Shown in pieces: positions 1 through 5,581 of a stretch of DNA of 5,821 bases. This stretch comes from Alphaproteobacteria bacterium (GTDB taxonomy: Bacteria; Pseudomonadota; Alphaproteobacteria; RF32; CAG-239): NCBI GenBank assembly GCA_017963715.1, contig JAGCTK010000139.1, forward strand, positions 1 to 5,821, written 5' to 3'. The notes beneath the pieces are model-generated. The model worked only from the letters and a program-made list of their open reading frames with translations, was not told the DNA's origin and searched no databases. Every line of letters starts with the position of its first letter. Position 1 is the first letter of the stretch. A program made the position numbers and the translations under genes.

Positions 1-2157
1 ATCATTGTTCTTTGCGTAGACAATACAACTGTTACCTGACGTATCAACATGGGCATTTTGAGGCAATTTATCTATAGATCTGTTGTTAACGTACGGATAG
101 TCCGCACATGTCTTAATTTCAATACTGCAATCTGCACCGCAATGCGTGCTGTCACATGGCGAATGGCACGATTTCAAATGTGATAAATTTTTAAGCACAA
201 ATGCATAAAATTCACCGGAAGTGCTCTTATATATTAAATCATCTGCTGCGTAACCGACAATTACGCCGTTTTTCTTTATTGTTCCGTCAGCCTGCGCTTC
301 ACCGATCACTGCACCGTTAAATCCGTAAGCCGTCGAACATTCCGGTCCGTAATAGCCGATCACATTACCGTTTTTATCATAAACCAAATTAGTCGTACCA
401 ATCACATTACCGTTTGAATCAACAATCAAACCATCACTATGGACTTGGCCAATTGACTGTCCCGTGGTAGGATCAACCAAGTTATTGCCGACAACAAAGC
501 CTATAAACGTACCGTTTTCATCATATGCCAACGAATCTGCCGTAAAGCCGACAACCACGCCGTCTTTTGTGATAATACCATTATTTTTCTGGACATCACC
601 GATATATGTGCCGTCTGTTGCATAAGCCTTACCCGTCAACGGATCATAATAACCGATAACATTTCCGTTTGCGTCATATACCAAATTGCTCGTTGTACCG
701 TTTGTGCAGACGCCCATTTTATCGCATGAGCCTTGGCAGACACCGCTGTTGCATGTCTCCGCACCCGTACATTGAGAATTAGATGTACATGTTTTATTCG
801 GAACCGTGTAGGTTGTTTCTTCTTCACCCATAGGTGTGATACCGCTGTCTTGGTCAACAAAACCGATAACATTACCCGTCGTATCGTAAATAACCTTATC
901 AGCCGTACGACCGATAATATCATCGCCGTTTTTAACGGTACCGTCGTCTTGCAATGTGCCGATGACATTGCCGTCAAAATCAAAAGCCGTCTTACCATCC
1001 TCGCCGATATAACCGATAACGTTACCATCTTCATCATAAACCAAATTTGTCGTACCGATGATATTACCATCATCATCTATCACCGTTCCATCACTCTGCA
1101 CCGTACCGACATGATTGCCGTTGATATCCACAACCTCGCCGTCTACCACATATCCGATAACATTGCCTTCAAAATCATACGCAACTTTATCTGCCGTATG
1201 ACCACTCACATTACCGTCAGAAACCGTTACCGTACCGTTGCCGCTTACTTCGCCGATGACATTACCTTCAAAATCATACACCGTATGACCGTCATCACCG
1301 ACATAGCCGATGGCATTTCCGTCTTCATCATAGACAACCGTCTCAGCGACATGTCCGATAACATTACCGTCAGGATCAATAATGGTTCCGTCGGATGTGA
1401 TATAGGCCACAATACTGCCGTCAACATCTTCAACCGCAATAGCGTAACCTGGTTTTGGTTTAACCGCTTTGTGGCACGGACCAAACAAGCTTGCCTTATC
1501 TTCACATATCATCGTACTCGGGCAAGTGTCATAATATCCCGCTTCATTATTACAAACACATGATGTGCTGTTTTCGCCCTCGGCAACCATCCACGTCGGA
1601 CATTTTTCACAAAAGTATTTTGTGCCGGGCGCACCGCAAAATGAGGTTAATTTTTCTCTGACATACTGACTTGATATACATTTATCTGCCGCAATATCCC
1701 AACCGCGTTGTTCATCCTGTGGACATGATTTACAGCTAAAACAGCCCGCATGACACGGCTCACCTGCAGCCACTGACACAGTAGGAGCGACCGGGTTTCT
1801 ACCATATTGACAGTTCGGGTTAATTGATGCGCCTGCCGGACAAATGCTGTTACAACTTTCAGCACACAAGGTATAAGTCGAATCTGTCGGACACGTAATA
1901 ATCGTCTTACACCACGTCAACTTACTGTCTTGCGTATACCCTAAATCTCGACAGCTGACGTTCACGCACTTTTTATAACTTGCATCATAAGGGCAACCGA
2001 TGGCCGCTCCTTCGGCACAGGTAATATCCTGTTCAAAACCCAACGTGCTACAGTCAGGCAGTTCCTCACATTGCAAATTCTGGCCGTGCGCCACACTGCT
2101 CAGGAACACACAAACCGCTGATGTAATCACATTCCGGATGATTATATTACGCATCAT
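1..2157 (-). CDS. Large secreted Cys-rich repeat protein, C-terminus off the left edge
   Basis: The frame is open for 719 codons with no stop and continues past base 1, so the gene is partial. I do not recognise a named family. Residues 1-25 look like a type I signal peptide: Arg3 and Arg8, a hydrophobic core, then Ala-His-Gly before Gln26; there is no lipobox. Residues 30-228 carry 25 cysteines, beginning with a tandem C-x2-LG[FY] repeat. Residues 240-654 are Asp/Gly-rich repeats built on 'YD-x-x-GNVIG[YF]', cysteine-free except for a six-Cys module (457-484) and Cys607. Residues 664-719 are Cys-rich again. An envelope, surface or extracellular protein with disulfide-bonded modules and a beta-hairpin repeat array is inferred; function is unknown. 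The ATG at 2157 is preferred over the adjacent ATG at 2154 because AAGGA lies 7 bases upstream of it. It lies downstream of infA on the same strand, behind a strong terminator, so it is probably transcribed separately. Confidence 0.9.
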   Translation of the reverse strand, partial: MMRNIIIRNVITSAVCVFLSSVAHGQNLQCEELPDCSTLGFEQDITCAEGAAIGCPYDASYKKCVNVSCRDLGYTQDSKLTWCKTIITCPTDSTYTLCAESCNSICPAGASINPNCQYGRNPVAPTVSVAAGEPCHAGCFSCKSCPQDEQRGWDIAADKCISSQYVREKLTSFCGAPGTKYFCEKCPTWMVAEGENSTSCVCNNEAGYYDTCPSTMICEDKASLFGPCHKAVKPKPGYAIAVEDVDGSIVAYITSDGTIIDPDGNVIGHVAETVVYDEDGNAIGYVGDDGHTVYDFEGNVIGEVSGNGTVTVSDGNVSGHTADKVAYDFEGNVIGYVVDGEVVDINGNHVGTVQSDGTVIDDDGNIIGTTNLVYDEDGNVIGYIGEDGKTAFDFDGNVIGTLQDDGTVKNGDDIIGRTADKVIYDTTGNVIGFVDQDSGITPMGEEETTYTVPNKTCTSNSQCTGAETCNSGVCQGSCDKMGVCTNGTTSNLVYDANGNVIGYYDPLTGKAYATDGTYIGDVQKNNGIITKDGVVVGFTADSLAYDENGTFIGFVVGNNLVDPTTGQSIGQVHSDGLIVDSNGNVIGTTNLVYDKNGNVIGYYGPECSTAYGFNGAVIGEAQADGTIKKNGVIVGYAADDLIYKSTSGEFYAFVLKNLSHLKSCHSPCDSTHCGADCSIEIKTCADYPYVNNRSIDKLPQNAHVDTSGNSCIVYAKNND
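196..1440 (-). repeat. Nested 'YD-x-x-GNVIG' repeat array, about 98-residue super-repeat
   Basis: Residues 240-654 resolve into a super-repeat: a half unit (240-283), unit 1 (284-381), unit 2 (382-501, carrying a Cys-rich insert), unit 3 (502-600) and a first-half unit 4 (601-654). Each full unit has about five sub-repeats of 14-20 residues ending in variants of GNVIG followed by Tyr, Phe, Thr or Glu. Diagnostic positions recur at the same place: 'TADK' or similar in the first half and 'GTTNLVYD' before the boundary in units 1 and 3. The DGN turns between hydrophobic strands suggest stacked beta-hairpins; this is inference. The array also shows as repeated DNA, for example 'ccgataacatt' and close variants on the plus strand. 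Confidence 0.85.
700..858 (-). other. Six-cysteine module inserted in repeat unit 2
   Basis: Residues 434-486 depart from the repeat pattern and hold Cys457, 463, 469, 474, 478 and 484. The flanks resume in register: the preceding segment matches unit 3 up to 'IGFV', and the following 'TSNLVYD' matches 'TTNLVYD'. The module therefore takes the place of about 32 residues (555-586) present in unit 3. The Cys spacing resembles small secreted Cys-knot-like modules, but I cannot assign a family. Confidence 0.75.
1864..2052 (-). repeat. Tandem Cys-repeat pair at the start of the mature protein
   Basis: Residues 36-64 and 69-98 align as two copies of one ~30-residue unit: Cys, two residues, Leu-Gly-Phe/Tyr, one residue, Gln-Asp, then Cys, Cys-Pro-x-Asp, a Ser/Thr-Tyr pair and a closing Cys. 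The third-to-fourth cysteine spacing is identical (8 residues); the earlier spacings differ by two or three residues. Four matching cysteines per copy suggest a small disulfide-stabilised module. The match is at protein level; the DNA copies are diverged. Confidence 0.75.
2083..2157 (-). other. Signal peptide coding segment of the repeat protein
   Basis: Residues 1-25 have a short basic n-region (Arg3, Arg8), a hydrophobic stretch around residues 10-20, and a small-residue site Ala23-His24-Gly25 before Gln26. Cys30 does not sit in a lipobox, so type I signal peptidase cleavage is the better reading. The cleavage site is judged by eye. Confidence 0.7.
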
Positions 2158-2164
2158 ATTTTTA

Positions 2165-2169
2165 TCCTT
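2165..2169 (-). promoter_or_regulatory. Ribosome binding site of the repeat protein gene
   Basis: AAGGA on the minus strand ends 7 bases before the ATG at 2157 and 10 before the ATG at 2154, favouring the first. It lies inside the 3' end of the possible leader ORF, encoding its Lys/Arg tail, so translation of that ORF could affect access to this site. Confidence 0.7.
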
Positions 2170-2176
2170 TTCTTTC

Positions 2177-2189
2177 GTTGTCCGACAAC
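2177..2189. promoter_or_regulatory. 13-base perfect palindrome near the ribosome binding site
   Basis: gttgtc-c-gacaac has 6-base arms with one central base and overlaps the promoter-proximal end of one 12-base direct repeat copy. It sits 8 bases upstream of the AAGGA site, so binding there could influence translation or transcription elongation. It may also be chance. Confidence 0.3.
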
Positions 2190-2230
2190 AAACATCAGAA
2201 CGAGTGCACCGAAGATATCAACAAACATCA
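2186..2230. repeat. 12-base direct repeat in the leader
   Basis: 'caacaaacatca' occurs exactly at 2186-2197 and 2219-2230, 33 bases apart start to start, about three helical turns. It lies 29 to 73 bases upstream of the ATG at 2157. The spacing suits a pair of binding sites on one DNA face, but it is also 11 codons, giving Met-Phe-Val twice in the possible leader ORF. Confidence 0.6.
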
Positions 2231-2233
2231 TCG

Positions 2234-2248
2234 GCAACGAATCGTTGC
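2234..2248. promoter_or_regulatory. 15-base perfect palindrome, possible operator
   Basis: gcaacga-a-tcgttgc has two 7-base arms around a single central base. A one-base loop is too tight for a good RNA hairpin, so a dimeric regulator site is more natural than a terminator. It lies downstream of the candidate -10 at 2276-2281, a position compatible with repression. No regulator family is assigned. Confidence 0.35.
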
Positions 2249-2275
2249 TGAAAAATGGTATACCTTTATCATTCC

Positions 2276-2303
2276 ATATTACACGAAAAAAATCAAAAGT
2301 AAA
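2276..2303 (-). promoter_or_regulatory. Candidate promoter for the repeat protein gene
   Basis: On the minus strand TTTACT (2303-2298) and TAATAT (2281-2276) are 16 bases apart, each matching four of six sigma-70 consensus bases. It lies just after the infA terminator, where a promoter for the next gene is expected, and would give a leader of roughly 110 bases. The region is T-rich, so chance matches are likely. Confidence 0.25.
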
Positions 2304-2304
2304 G

Positions 2305-2346
2305 AAAAAAAACAAAAAAAATTCGCTATTTTTTAGCGAATTTTTT
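2305..2346 (-). terminator. Intrinsic terminator after infA
   Basis: A 13-bp stem pairs 2316-2328 with 2334-2346 around a 5-base loop; the core is TTCGCTA/TAGCGAA with an A-T extension. Read on the minus strand it is followed by eight T, G and eight more T. It begins 20 bases after the infA stop. The T-rich arm at 2341-2346 means the hairpin could work weakly in the other direction too, although no plus-strand gene lies directly before it. Confidence 0.88.
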
Positions 2347-2365
2347 GAGTAAATTTTATCTGTTT

Positions 2366-2587
2366 TTAATCTTTATGCCGAAACGTGATACGCCCTTTTG
2401 TCAGGTCATAAGGTGTCATTTCAATATCAACCTTATCGCCGACCATCACACGAATGCGGAATTTGCGCATTTTTCCGGCCGTATGTGCCAAAATCTCAAC
2501 ACCGTTTTCCAATTTAACGCGAAACATAGCATTCGGCAGTTTTTCGACCACTTCGCCGGTCAACTCTAGCAATTCTTCTTTGCTCAT
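2366..2587 (-). CDS. infA: Translation initiation factor IF-1
   Basis: A 73-residue S1/OB-fold protein that binds the 30S A site during initiation with IF-2 and IF-3. Nearly the whole sequence is diagnostic: '[13 protein letters not shown]', 'ILAH', '[10 protein letters not shown]', 'GDKV' and the C-terminal '[13 protein letters not shown]'. The length matches the family norm of about 72. The frame extends upstream to a TTG at 2605, but the ATG at 2587 is chosen because GAGGG lies 7 bases before it and the protein then begins MSKEE, as homologues do. It is transcribed away from the kdsD operon and ends at a strong terminator, so it looks monocistronic here. In many Alphaproteobacteria infA is followed by maf (recalled synteny); here the next gene is the secreted repeat protein. 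Confidence 0.98.
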   Translation of the reverse strand: MSKEELLELTGEVVEKLPNAMFRVKLENGVEILAHTAGKMRKFRIRVMVGDKVDIEMTPYDLTKGRITFRHKD

Positions 2588-2594
2588 ATAAAAA

Positions 2595-2599
2595 CCCTC
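2595..2599 (-). promoter_or_regulatory. infA ribosome binding site
   Basis: GAGGG on the minus strand, 7 bases before the ATG at 2587. It decides between that ATG and the upstream in-frame TTG at 2605, because the site lies inside the longer reading. Confidence 0.75.
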
Positions 2600-2619
2600 T
2601 GTCAATAAAATTTTTGTAT

Positions 2620-2648
2620 GCTATAAACTTTTTTTTGCGTTTTTGCAA
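2620..2648 (-). promoter_or_regulatory. Candidate infA promoter
   Basis: TTGCAA (2648-2643) and TATAGC (2625-2620) are 17 bases apart on the minus strand, each matching four of six consensus bases, with an A-tract in the spacer. The predicted start near 2612 gives a short leader of about 25 bases containing the GAGGG site. Confidence 0.4.
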
Positions 2649-2705
2649 CGTTTTTTTTCAAAAAATCCCCCGCCGCAACCCCTCGTTATCCGCTTTTTGC
2701 ACGGC

Positions 2706-2726
2706 AAACCGCTTTCAAAACGGTTT
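2706..2726. promoter_or_regulatory. Inverted repeat between the divergent promoters
   Basis: AAACCG (2706-2711) and CGGTTT (2721-2726) form 6-base arms around 9 bases, just upstream of the candidate kdsD -35. A related 'aaaatcggtt' follows at 2737-2746. A regulator site or a chance A/T-rich symmetry are both possible. Confidence 0.2.
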
Positions 2727-2744
2727 ACAAAACGACAAAATCGG

Positions 2745-2772
2745 TTGCAGAGCACAAAAAAATCTTTATACT
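2745..2772 (+). promoter_or_regulatory. Candidate promoter of the kdsD-lptCA-lptB operon
   Basis: TTGCAG (2745-2750) and TATACT (2767-2772) are separated by 16 bases; the -10 matches five of six consensus bases. Transcription would begin near 2779, leaving a leader of about 28 bases to the ATG at 2807. This also argues against the upstream GTG at 2777 as the start, since it would lie at or before the transcript's 5' end. Confidence 0.5.
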
Positions 2773-2797
2773 TAATGTGTTCTTGAGACAATTTCGT

Positions 2798-2801
2798 GAG
2801 G
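2798..2801 (+). promoter_or_regulatory. kdsD ribosome binding site
   Basis: GAGG, 5 bases before the ATG at 2807. It supports this start over the in-frame GTG at 2777, for which no good site is seen. Confidence 0.65.
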
Positions 2802-2806
2802 TCATA

Positions 2807-3772
2807 ATGACGAGAGAAACTGATTTACAAACCGCTAAAACAACAATTCTGCGTGAAATTGATACATTGCGTATTTTACACGACAACTTGGACGAATCTT
2901 TTTGTGATGTTTTGGATACCATTGAAAAATGTCGCGGTCGTTTGATTGTTACCGGCATGGGCAAATCGGGCCATATCGGCCGCAAAATTGCGGCAACGCT
3001 TGCCTCGACAGGCACGCCGTCGTTTTTTGTGCATCCCGGAGAGGCCAGCCACGGTGATTTAGGCATGATTACCGAAGAAGATATCGTGCTTGCCATTTCA
3101 AACGGCGGTGAATCAAAAGAACTGTCGGATATTTTGACATATTGCAAGCGTTATCATATTCCTCTCATTGCCATGACCAAAAATCCCCAAAGCACACTCG
3201 GTAAAGCCGGCGATTATTTGCTCAAGTTGCCCAATGACGGTGAGGCTTGCCCGCTCGGATTAGCCCCGACCTCATCCACAACCGCCACGGTTGTTTTAGG
3301 AGATGCTTTGGCCAGCGCTTTGATGAAGCGCAAAGGTTTTTCCGAAACAGATTATAAACTGCGTCATCCGGGCGGCAAACTCGGTGCGATTTTGTGCAAA
3401 GTCTCCGATTTGATGCACACAGGCGATGAAATGCCGCTTGTGACGGAAGATGCCATCATGCAGGATGCGCTGATTGTCATGAGCGCCAAAATGCTCGGTT
3501 GCGTCGGCATTGTGGATAAAAACGGAAACCTCGTCGGTATGATTACCGATGGTGACCTCCGGCGCTGGATGTCACCGAAATTGATTGAAGAAAAGGTTTC
3601 GGCCGTCATGACAAAAAATCCCAAAACCATCAGTCCCGACGTTTTGGCCAGTGAAGCCGTTTATGTGATGAACAATACCGGTCGCGGCATTACAAACCTG
3701 TTTGCCGTCAAAGACGGTAAGCCCGTCGGTCTCATTCATATTCACGATTGCTTGCGTGCCGGAGTTGTCTAA
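2807..3772 (+). CDS. kdsD: Arabinose-5-phosphate isomerase (SIS plus CBS pair)
   Basis: Interconverts D-ribulose 5-phosphate and D-arabinose 5-phosphate in the cytoplasm, the first step toward Kdo, the inner-core sugar of LPS. The 321-residue length is normal for the family. The N-terminal SIS domain (about 30-190) shows 'GMGKSGHIG' (50-58), 'STGTPSFFVHPGEASHGDLGM' in two parts (67-87), 'GEACP' (145-149), 'LAPTSST' (152-158) and 'HPGG' (187-190). Lys53, Glu105, Glu146 and His187 fall where the catalytic Lys59, Glu111, Glu152 and His193 of E. coli KdsD lie, by spacing from recalled sequence. Two CBS motifs follow (about 202-255 and 267-321), with 'GMITDGDLRR' typical of the first. First gene of an operon with LPS export genes. 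The paralogue GutQ has the same architecture, but the lpt context favours KdsD. Confidence 0.96.
   Translation: MTRETDLQTAKTTILREIDTLRILHDNLDESFCDVLDTIEKCRGRLIVTGMGKSGHIGRKIAATLASTGTPSFFVHPGEASHGDLGMITEEDIVLAISNGGESKELSDILTYCKRYHIPLIAMTKNPQSTLGKAGDYLLKLPNDGEACPLGLAPTSSTTATVVLGDALASALMKRKGFSETDYKLRHPGGKLGAILCKVSDLMHTGDEMPLVTEDAIMQDALIVMSAKMLGCVGIVDKNGNLVGMITDGDLRRWMSPKLIEEKVSAVMTKNPKTISPDVLASEAVYVMNNTGRGITNLFAVKDGKPVGLIHIHDCLRAGVV
3761..3764 (+). promoter_or_regulatory. Ribosome binding site for the TTG start of the LptC-LptA gene
   Basis: GGAG inside the last kdsD codons, 8 bases before TTG at 3773. It supports translation starting immediately after the kdsD stop, probably coupled to it, rather than at the later ATG at 3878, which has only a weak A-rich upstream sequence. 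Confidence 0.5.
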
Positions 3773-4855
3773 TTGGTCGACTTAAAAAAAATAGATACAT
3801 TTTTTGAAGACACACGCACATTCAAAAACGTTCGTGCCGATACGCCGGGTCGTCCTTTGCGCTACAAAGAAAATCGTATGCGCCTTATCAAATTGATTAT
3901 TCCGTCCGCCGCAGCCGTTTTGATTGCCCTACTCATTATTTTTTCAACATCTAAAAAAACAACTTTGTTGCCCGAATATGATTTAACCGTACCAAAGGTT
4001 GGCGAACTCGAAAAACTGCGCGTTGAAAACACCACGTTCAGCATCACGGATTTAGACGGTAAAATCAGTTCTTTTACAGCCGATTTGATGGAAGAAACCG
4101 AGCCGCAGTCAAAAATCATCAAACTCACAAACCCAAAAGGACAATTGGCCATTGACAATCAAGGCAAAAAAACGGATATAACGGCAGATATCGGCTATTA
4201 TAATCAACAAGATGAAATTGTCACGGCATCCGGCCATATCGTTGCTGTTTATGACAACGACACCACCGTCAAAACAAATGCCGCTTTATACAATTTCAAA
4301 GAAGCGTTCGGCCAAGGTGATGACAAAGTGTTTATTGCCGGAGATTGGGGCAAAATATGGGCCGACGGCTTTGTCTATGATAAAAAAACCGAAACATTGA
4401 CCTTAAAAGGGCATACCGAAATGTTGCGTGAGGACAACACTTTGACCGCCTCTCAAAAAACAACTTATTTTAAGTTGTTAAATCAAGTTATTGCAGAAGG
4501 TGATGTTGTTTTAACGCGGCCCGATTTAACACTTTATACAGATAAAGCCGTCATATTTTTAACCGACGCCAAATCGCCCGAAATTGTCAAAGTCGAAGCC
4601 TTCGGCAATGTTCGTTTGACCACACCGCAGGCAGAAGGTGCGGGAGAATACGGTCTTTATTTACCCGACCAAAATTTATTTGAACTCAGCCATCACGTTG
4701 TCTTAACAAAGGACGGCAATTTGATATATGGCGATAAAGCAGTATTCAACACACAGACTTCGGTCGGCAGACTGTTGTCGGCTTCAAAACAAAACCGTAT
4801 CACCGGCGTGATCCGAGGGATCAACCTGAAAGGAAAAAAACATGGCACACAATGA
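3773..4855 (+). CDS. lptC: LptC-LptA fusion, LPS transport periplasmic bridge
   Basis: A 360-residue protein, far longer than a usual LptC (about 190-220). Residues 38-57 form one N-terminal transmembrane helix after a charged cytosolic segment. Residues about 80-218 match the LptC pattern ('[20 protein letters not shown]', '[15 protein letters not shown]', then 'LKGHTEM'). Residues about 222-336 read as a second OstA/LptA-type beta-jellyroll: '[21 protein letters not shown]', 'VEAFGNVRL', a '[12 protein letters not shown]' strand and '[17 protein letters not shown]'. No signal peptide separates the halves, so the LptA part would be exported through the LptC helix. LptC accepts LPS from LptB2FG and passes it to LptA toward LptD, so the fusion order follows the route. 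The TTG start, directly after the kdsD TAA, is chosen because the residues before the ATG at 3878 look like a normal LptC N-terminus. lptA is not found separately here. An unusually long LptC is the alternative. Confidence 0.82.
   Translation: MVDLKKIDTFFEDTRTFKNVRADTPGRPLRYKENRMRLIKLIIPSAAAVLIALLIIFSTSKKTTLLPEYDLTVPKVGELEKLRVENTTFSITDLDGKISSFTADLMEETEPQSKIIKLTNPKGQLAIDNQGKKTDITADIGYYNQQDEIVTASGHIVAVYDNDTTVKTNAALYNFKEAFGQGDDKVFIAGDWGKIWADGFVYDKKTETLTLKGHTEMLREDNTLTASQKTTYFKLLNQVIAEGDVVLTRPDLTLYTDKAVIFLTDAKSPEIVKVEAFGNVRLTTPQAEGAGEYGLYLPDQNLFELSHHVVLTKDGNLIYGDKAVFNTQTSVGRLLSASKQNRITGVIRGINLKGKKHGTQ
4829..4834 (+). promoter_or_regulatory. lptB ribosome binding site inside the fusion gene
   Basis: AAAGGA, 7 bases before the ATG at 4842 and within the last codons of the preceding gene. 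Together with the 14-base gene overlap it indicates translational coupling of lptB to the LptC-LptA gene. Confidence 0.75.
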
Positions 4856-5576
4856 TTCCGTTTTAGAGATTTTTAATATCGGCAAAAAATATAAAAAACG
4901 CACGGTCTTAAAAAATGTATCTTTGCATGTCAAACAAGGCGAAGCCGTCGGTTTGTTGGGGCCGAACGGTGCCGGTAAAACAACTTGTTTTTACTGTGTG
5001 ATGGGTTTGATTGCGCCCGACTACGGCGATGTGCATTTGGGCGGTCGAGACATCACCGATATGCCCAGGTATCAGCGTGCGCGGCTCGGTATCGGCTATT
5101 TGCCGCAGGAAACATCCGTTTTCAGAACGTTGTCCGTTGAGGACAATATCATGGCTATCTTAGAATTGGTCGAAAAAGATCCGCACAAACGCAAGGTCAA
5201 ACTCGAAGAATTGCTGGCCGAATTTTCGATTGCGCATTTGCGGCAGTCGGCAGCCATTTCGCTTTCGGGCGGTGAACGTCGCCGTTTGGAAATTGCCCGT
5301 GCATTAGCATCAAATCCCGATTTTATTTTATTGGATGAGCCTTTGGCCGGTATCGATCCGATTGCCGTCGGCGAAATTCGTTCGTTAGTTTCACAACTCA
5401 AAAACAGAGGCTTGGGTGTTTTAATTACCGACCACAACGTCAGAGAAACACTCGACATCATCGACCGCGCTTACATTATTCACGGCGGCAGTGTTTTGAT
5501 GGAAGGCACGCCCGCAGAAATTGTCAACAACAAAGAAGTGCGCAAAGTTTATTTGGGTGAAAATTTTTCGCTTTAA
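4842..5576 (+). CDS. lptB: LPS export ABC transporter ATPase LptB
   Basis: Cytoplasmic ATPase of the LptB2FG transporter that extracts LPS from the inner membrane and pushes it along the LptC-LptA-LptD bridge. All ABC motifs are intact in 244 residues: Walker A 'GPNGAGKT' (40-47), Q-loop Gln89 in 'YLPQE', signature 'LSGGE' (141-145), Walker B 'FILLDEP' (161-167) with Glu166, D-loop 'AGID' (169-172) and switch His198. '[14 protein letters not shown]' after the Q-loop and the C-terminal 'VYLGENF' are LptB-typical and separate it from the similar branched-chain amino acid ATPase LivF. The start overlaps the previous gene by 14 bases in another frame and has a good AAAGGA site. The transmembrane partners LptF and LptG are not in the window. 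rpoN, its frequent downstream neighbour, is absent. Confidence 0.97.
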   Translation: MAHNDSVLEIFNIGKKYKKRTVLKNVSLHVKQGEAVGLLGPNGAGKTTCFYCVMGLIAPDYGDVHLGGRDITDMPRYQRARLGIGYLPQETSVFRTLSVEDNIMAILELVEKDPHKRKVKLEELLAEFSIAHLRQSAAISLSGGERRRLEIARALASNPDFILLDEPLAGIDPIAVGEIRSLVSQLKNRGLGVLITDHNVRETLDIIDRAYIIHGGSVLMEGTPAEIVNNKEVRKVYLGENFSL

Positions 5577-5581
5577 TCTGT

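Larger units (their letters stand above)
2154..2231 (-). other. Possible 25-residue hydrophobic leader ORF overlapping the repeat protein start
   Basis: Minus-strand ATG-ATG at 2231 opens a 25-codon frame whose TGA shares bases with the ATG at 2157 (an ATGA-type overlap). The peptide has a hydrophobic stretch (residues 6-17) and a basic tail (Gln-Arg-Lys-Lys-Arg-Ile-Lys), the layout of a small single-span membrane peptide. Against it: no Shine-Dalgarno is seen before the ATG pair, and the frame stays open further upstream without a better start, so it may be chance. A leader peptide translationally coupled to the large gene is the speculative alternative. Confidence 0.2.

Noticed and set aside
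240..440. Calcium-binding EF-hand or dockerin loops (residue numbers of the repeat protein)
   Set aside because: The D-x-DGN turns lack the regular acidic positions and closing Glu of an EF-hand loop. Calcium binding is possible but cannot be supported from the motif.
636..1076. Other minus-strand frame of 146 codons inside the repeat region
   Set aside because: An out-of-frame reading of the same repeats with an unnatural Met/Arg/Val-rich composition; the continuous 719-codon frame explains the region.
196..1440. CRISPR array or tandem DNA satellite
   Set aside because: The repeated DNA stretches are diverged, unevenly spaced and in codon phase; they encode protein repeats rather than identical direct repeats with unique spacers.
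733..1563. 276-codon open frame on the plus strand opposite the repeat protein
   Set aside because: It mirrors the minus-strand repeats, where recurring codons such as GGT-AAT-GTT-ATC-GG also leave the opposite strand free of stops. It has no ribosome site, and the minus frame has a signal peptide and a coherent domain layout.
2000..2251. 83-codon plus-strand frame across the repeat-protein start and leader
   Set aside because: It is opposite the signal peptide and leader, has no supporting ribosome site and no recognisable protein features.
2643..2690. Second terminator in the infA-kdsD intergenic region
   Set aside because: The T and A runs there have only short weak stems such as TTGC/GCAA and lie between divergent genes, so no transcript needs terminating; promoter elements explain the region better.
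2777..2806. GTG at 2777 as the kdsD start
   Set aside because: It overlaps the predicted transcription start, has no good ribosome site, and the ATG at 2807 has GAGG at suitable spacing.
2725..3147. 140-codon minus-strand frame opposite kdsD
   Set aside because: Antisense shadow of the strongly conserved KdsD SIS domain.
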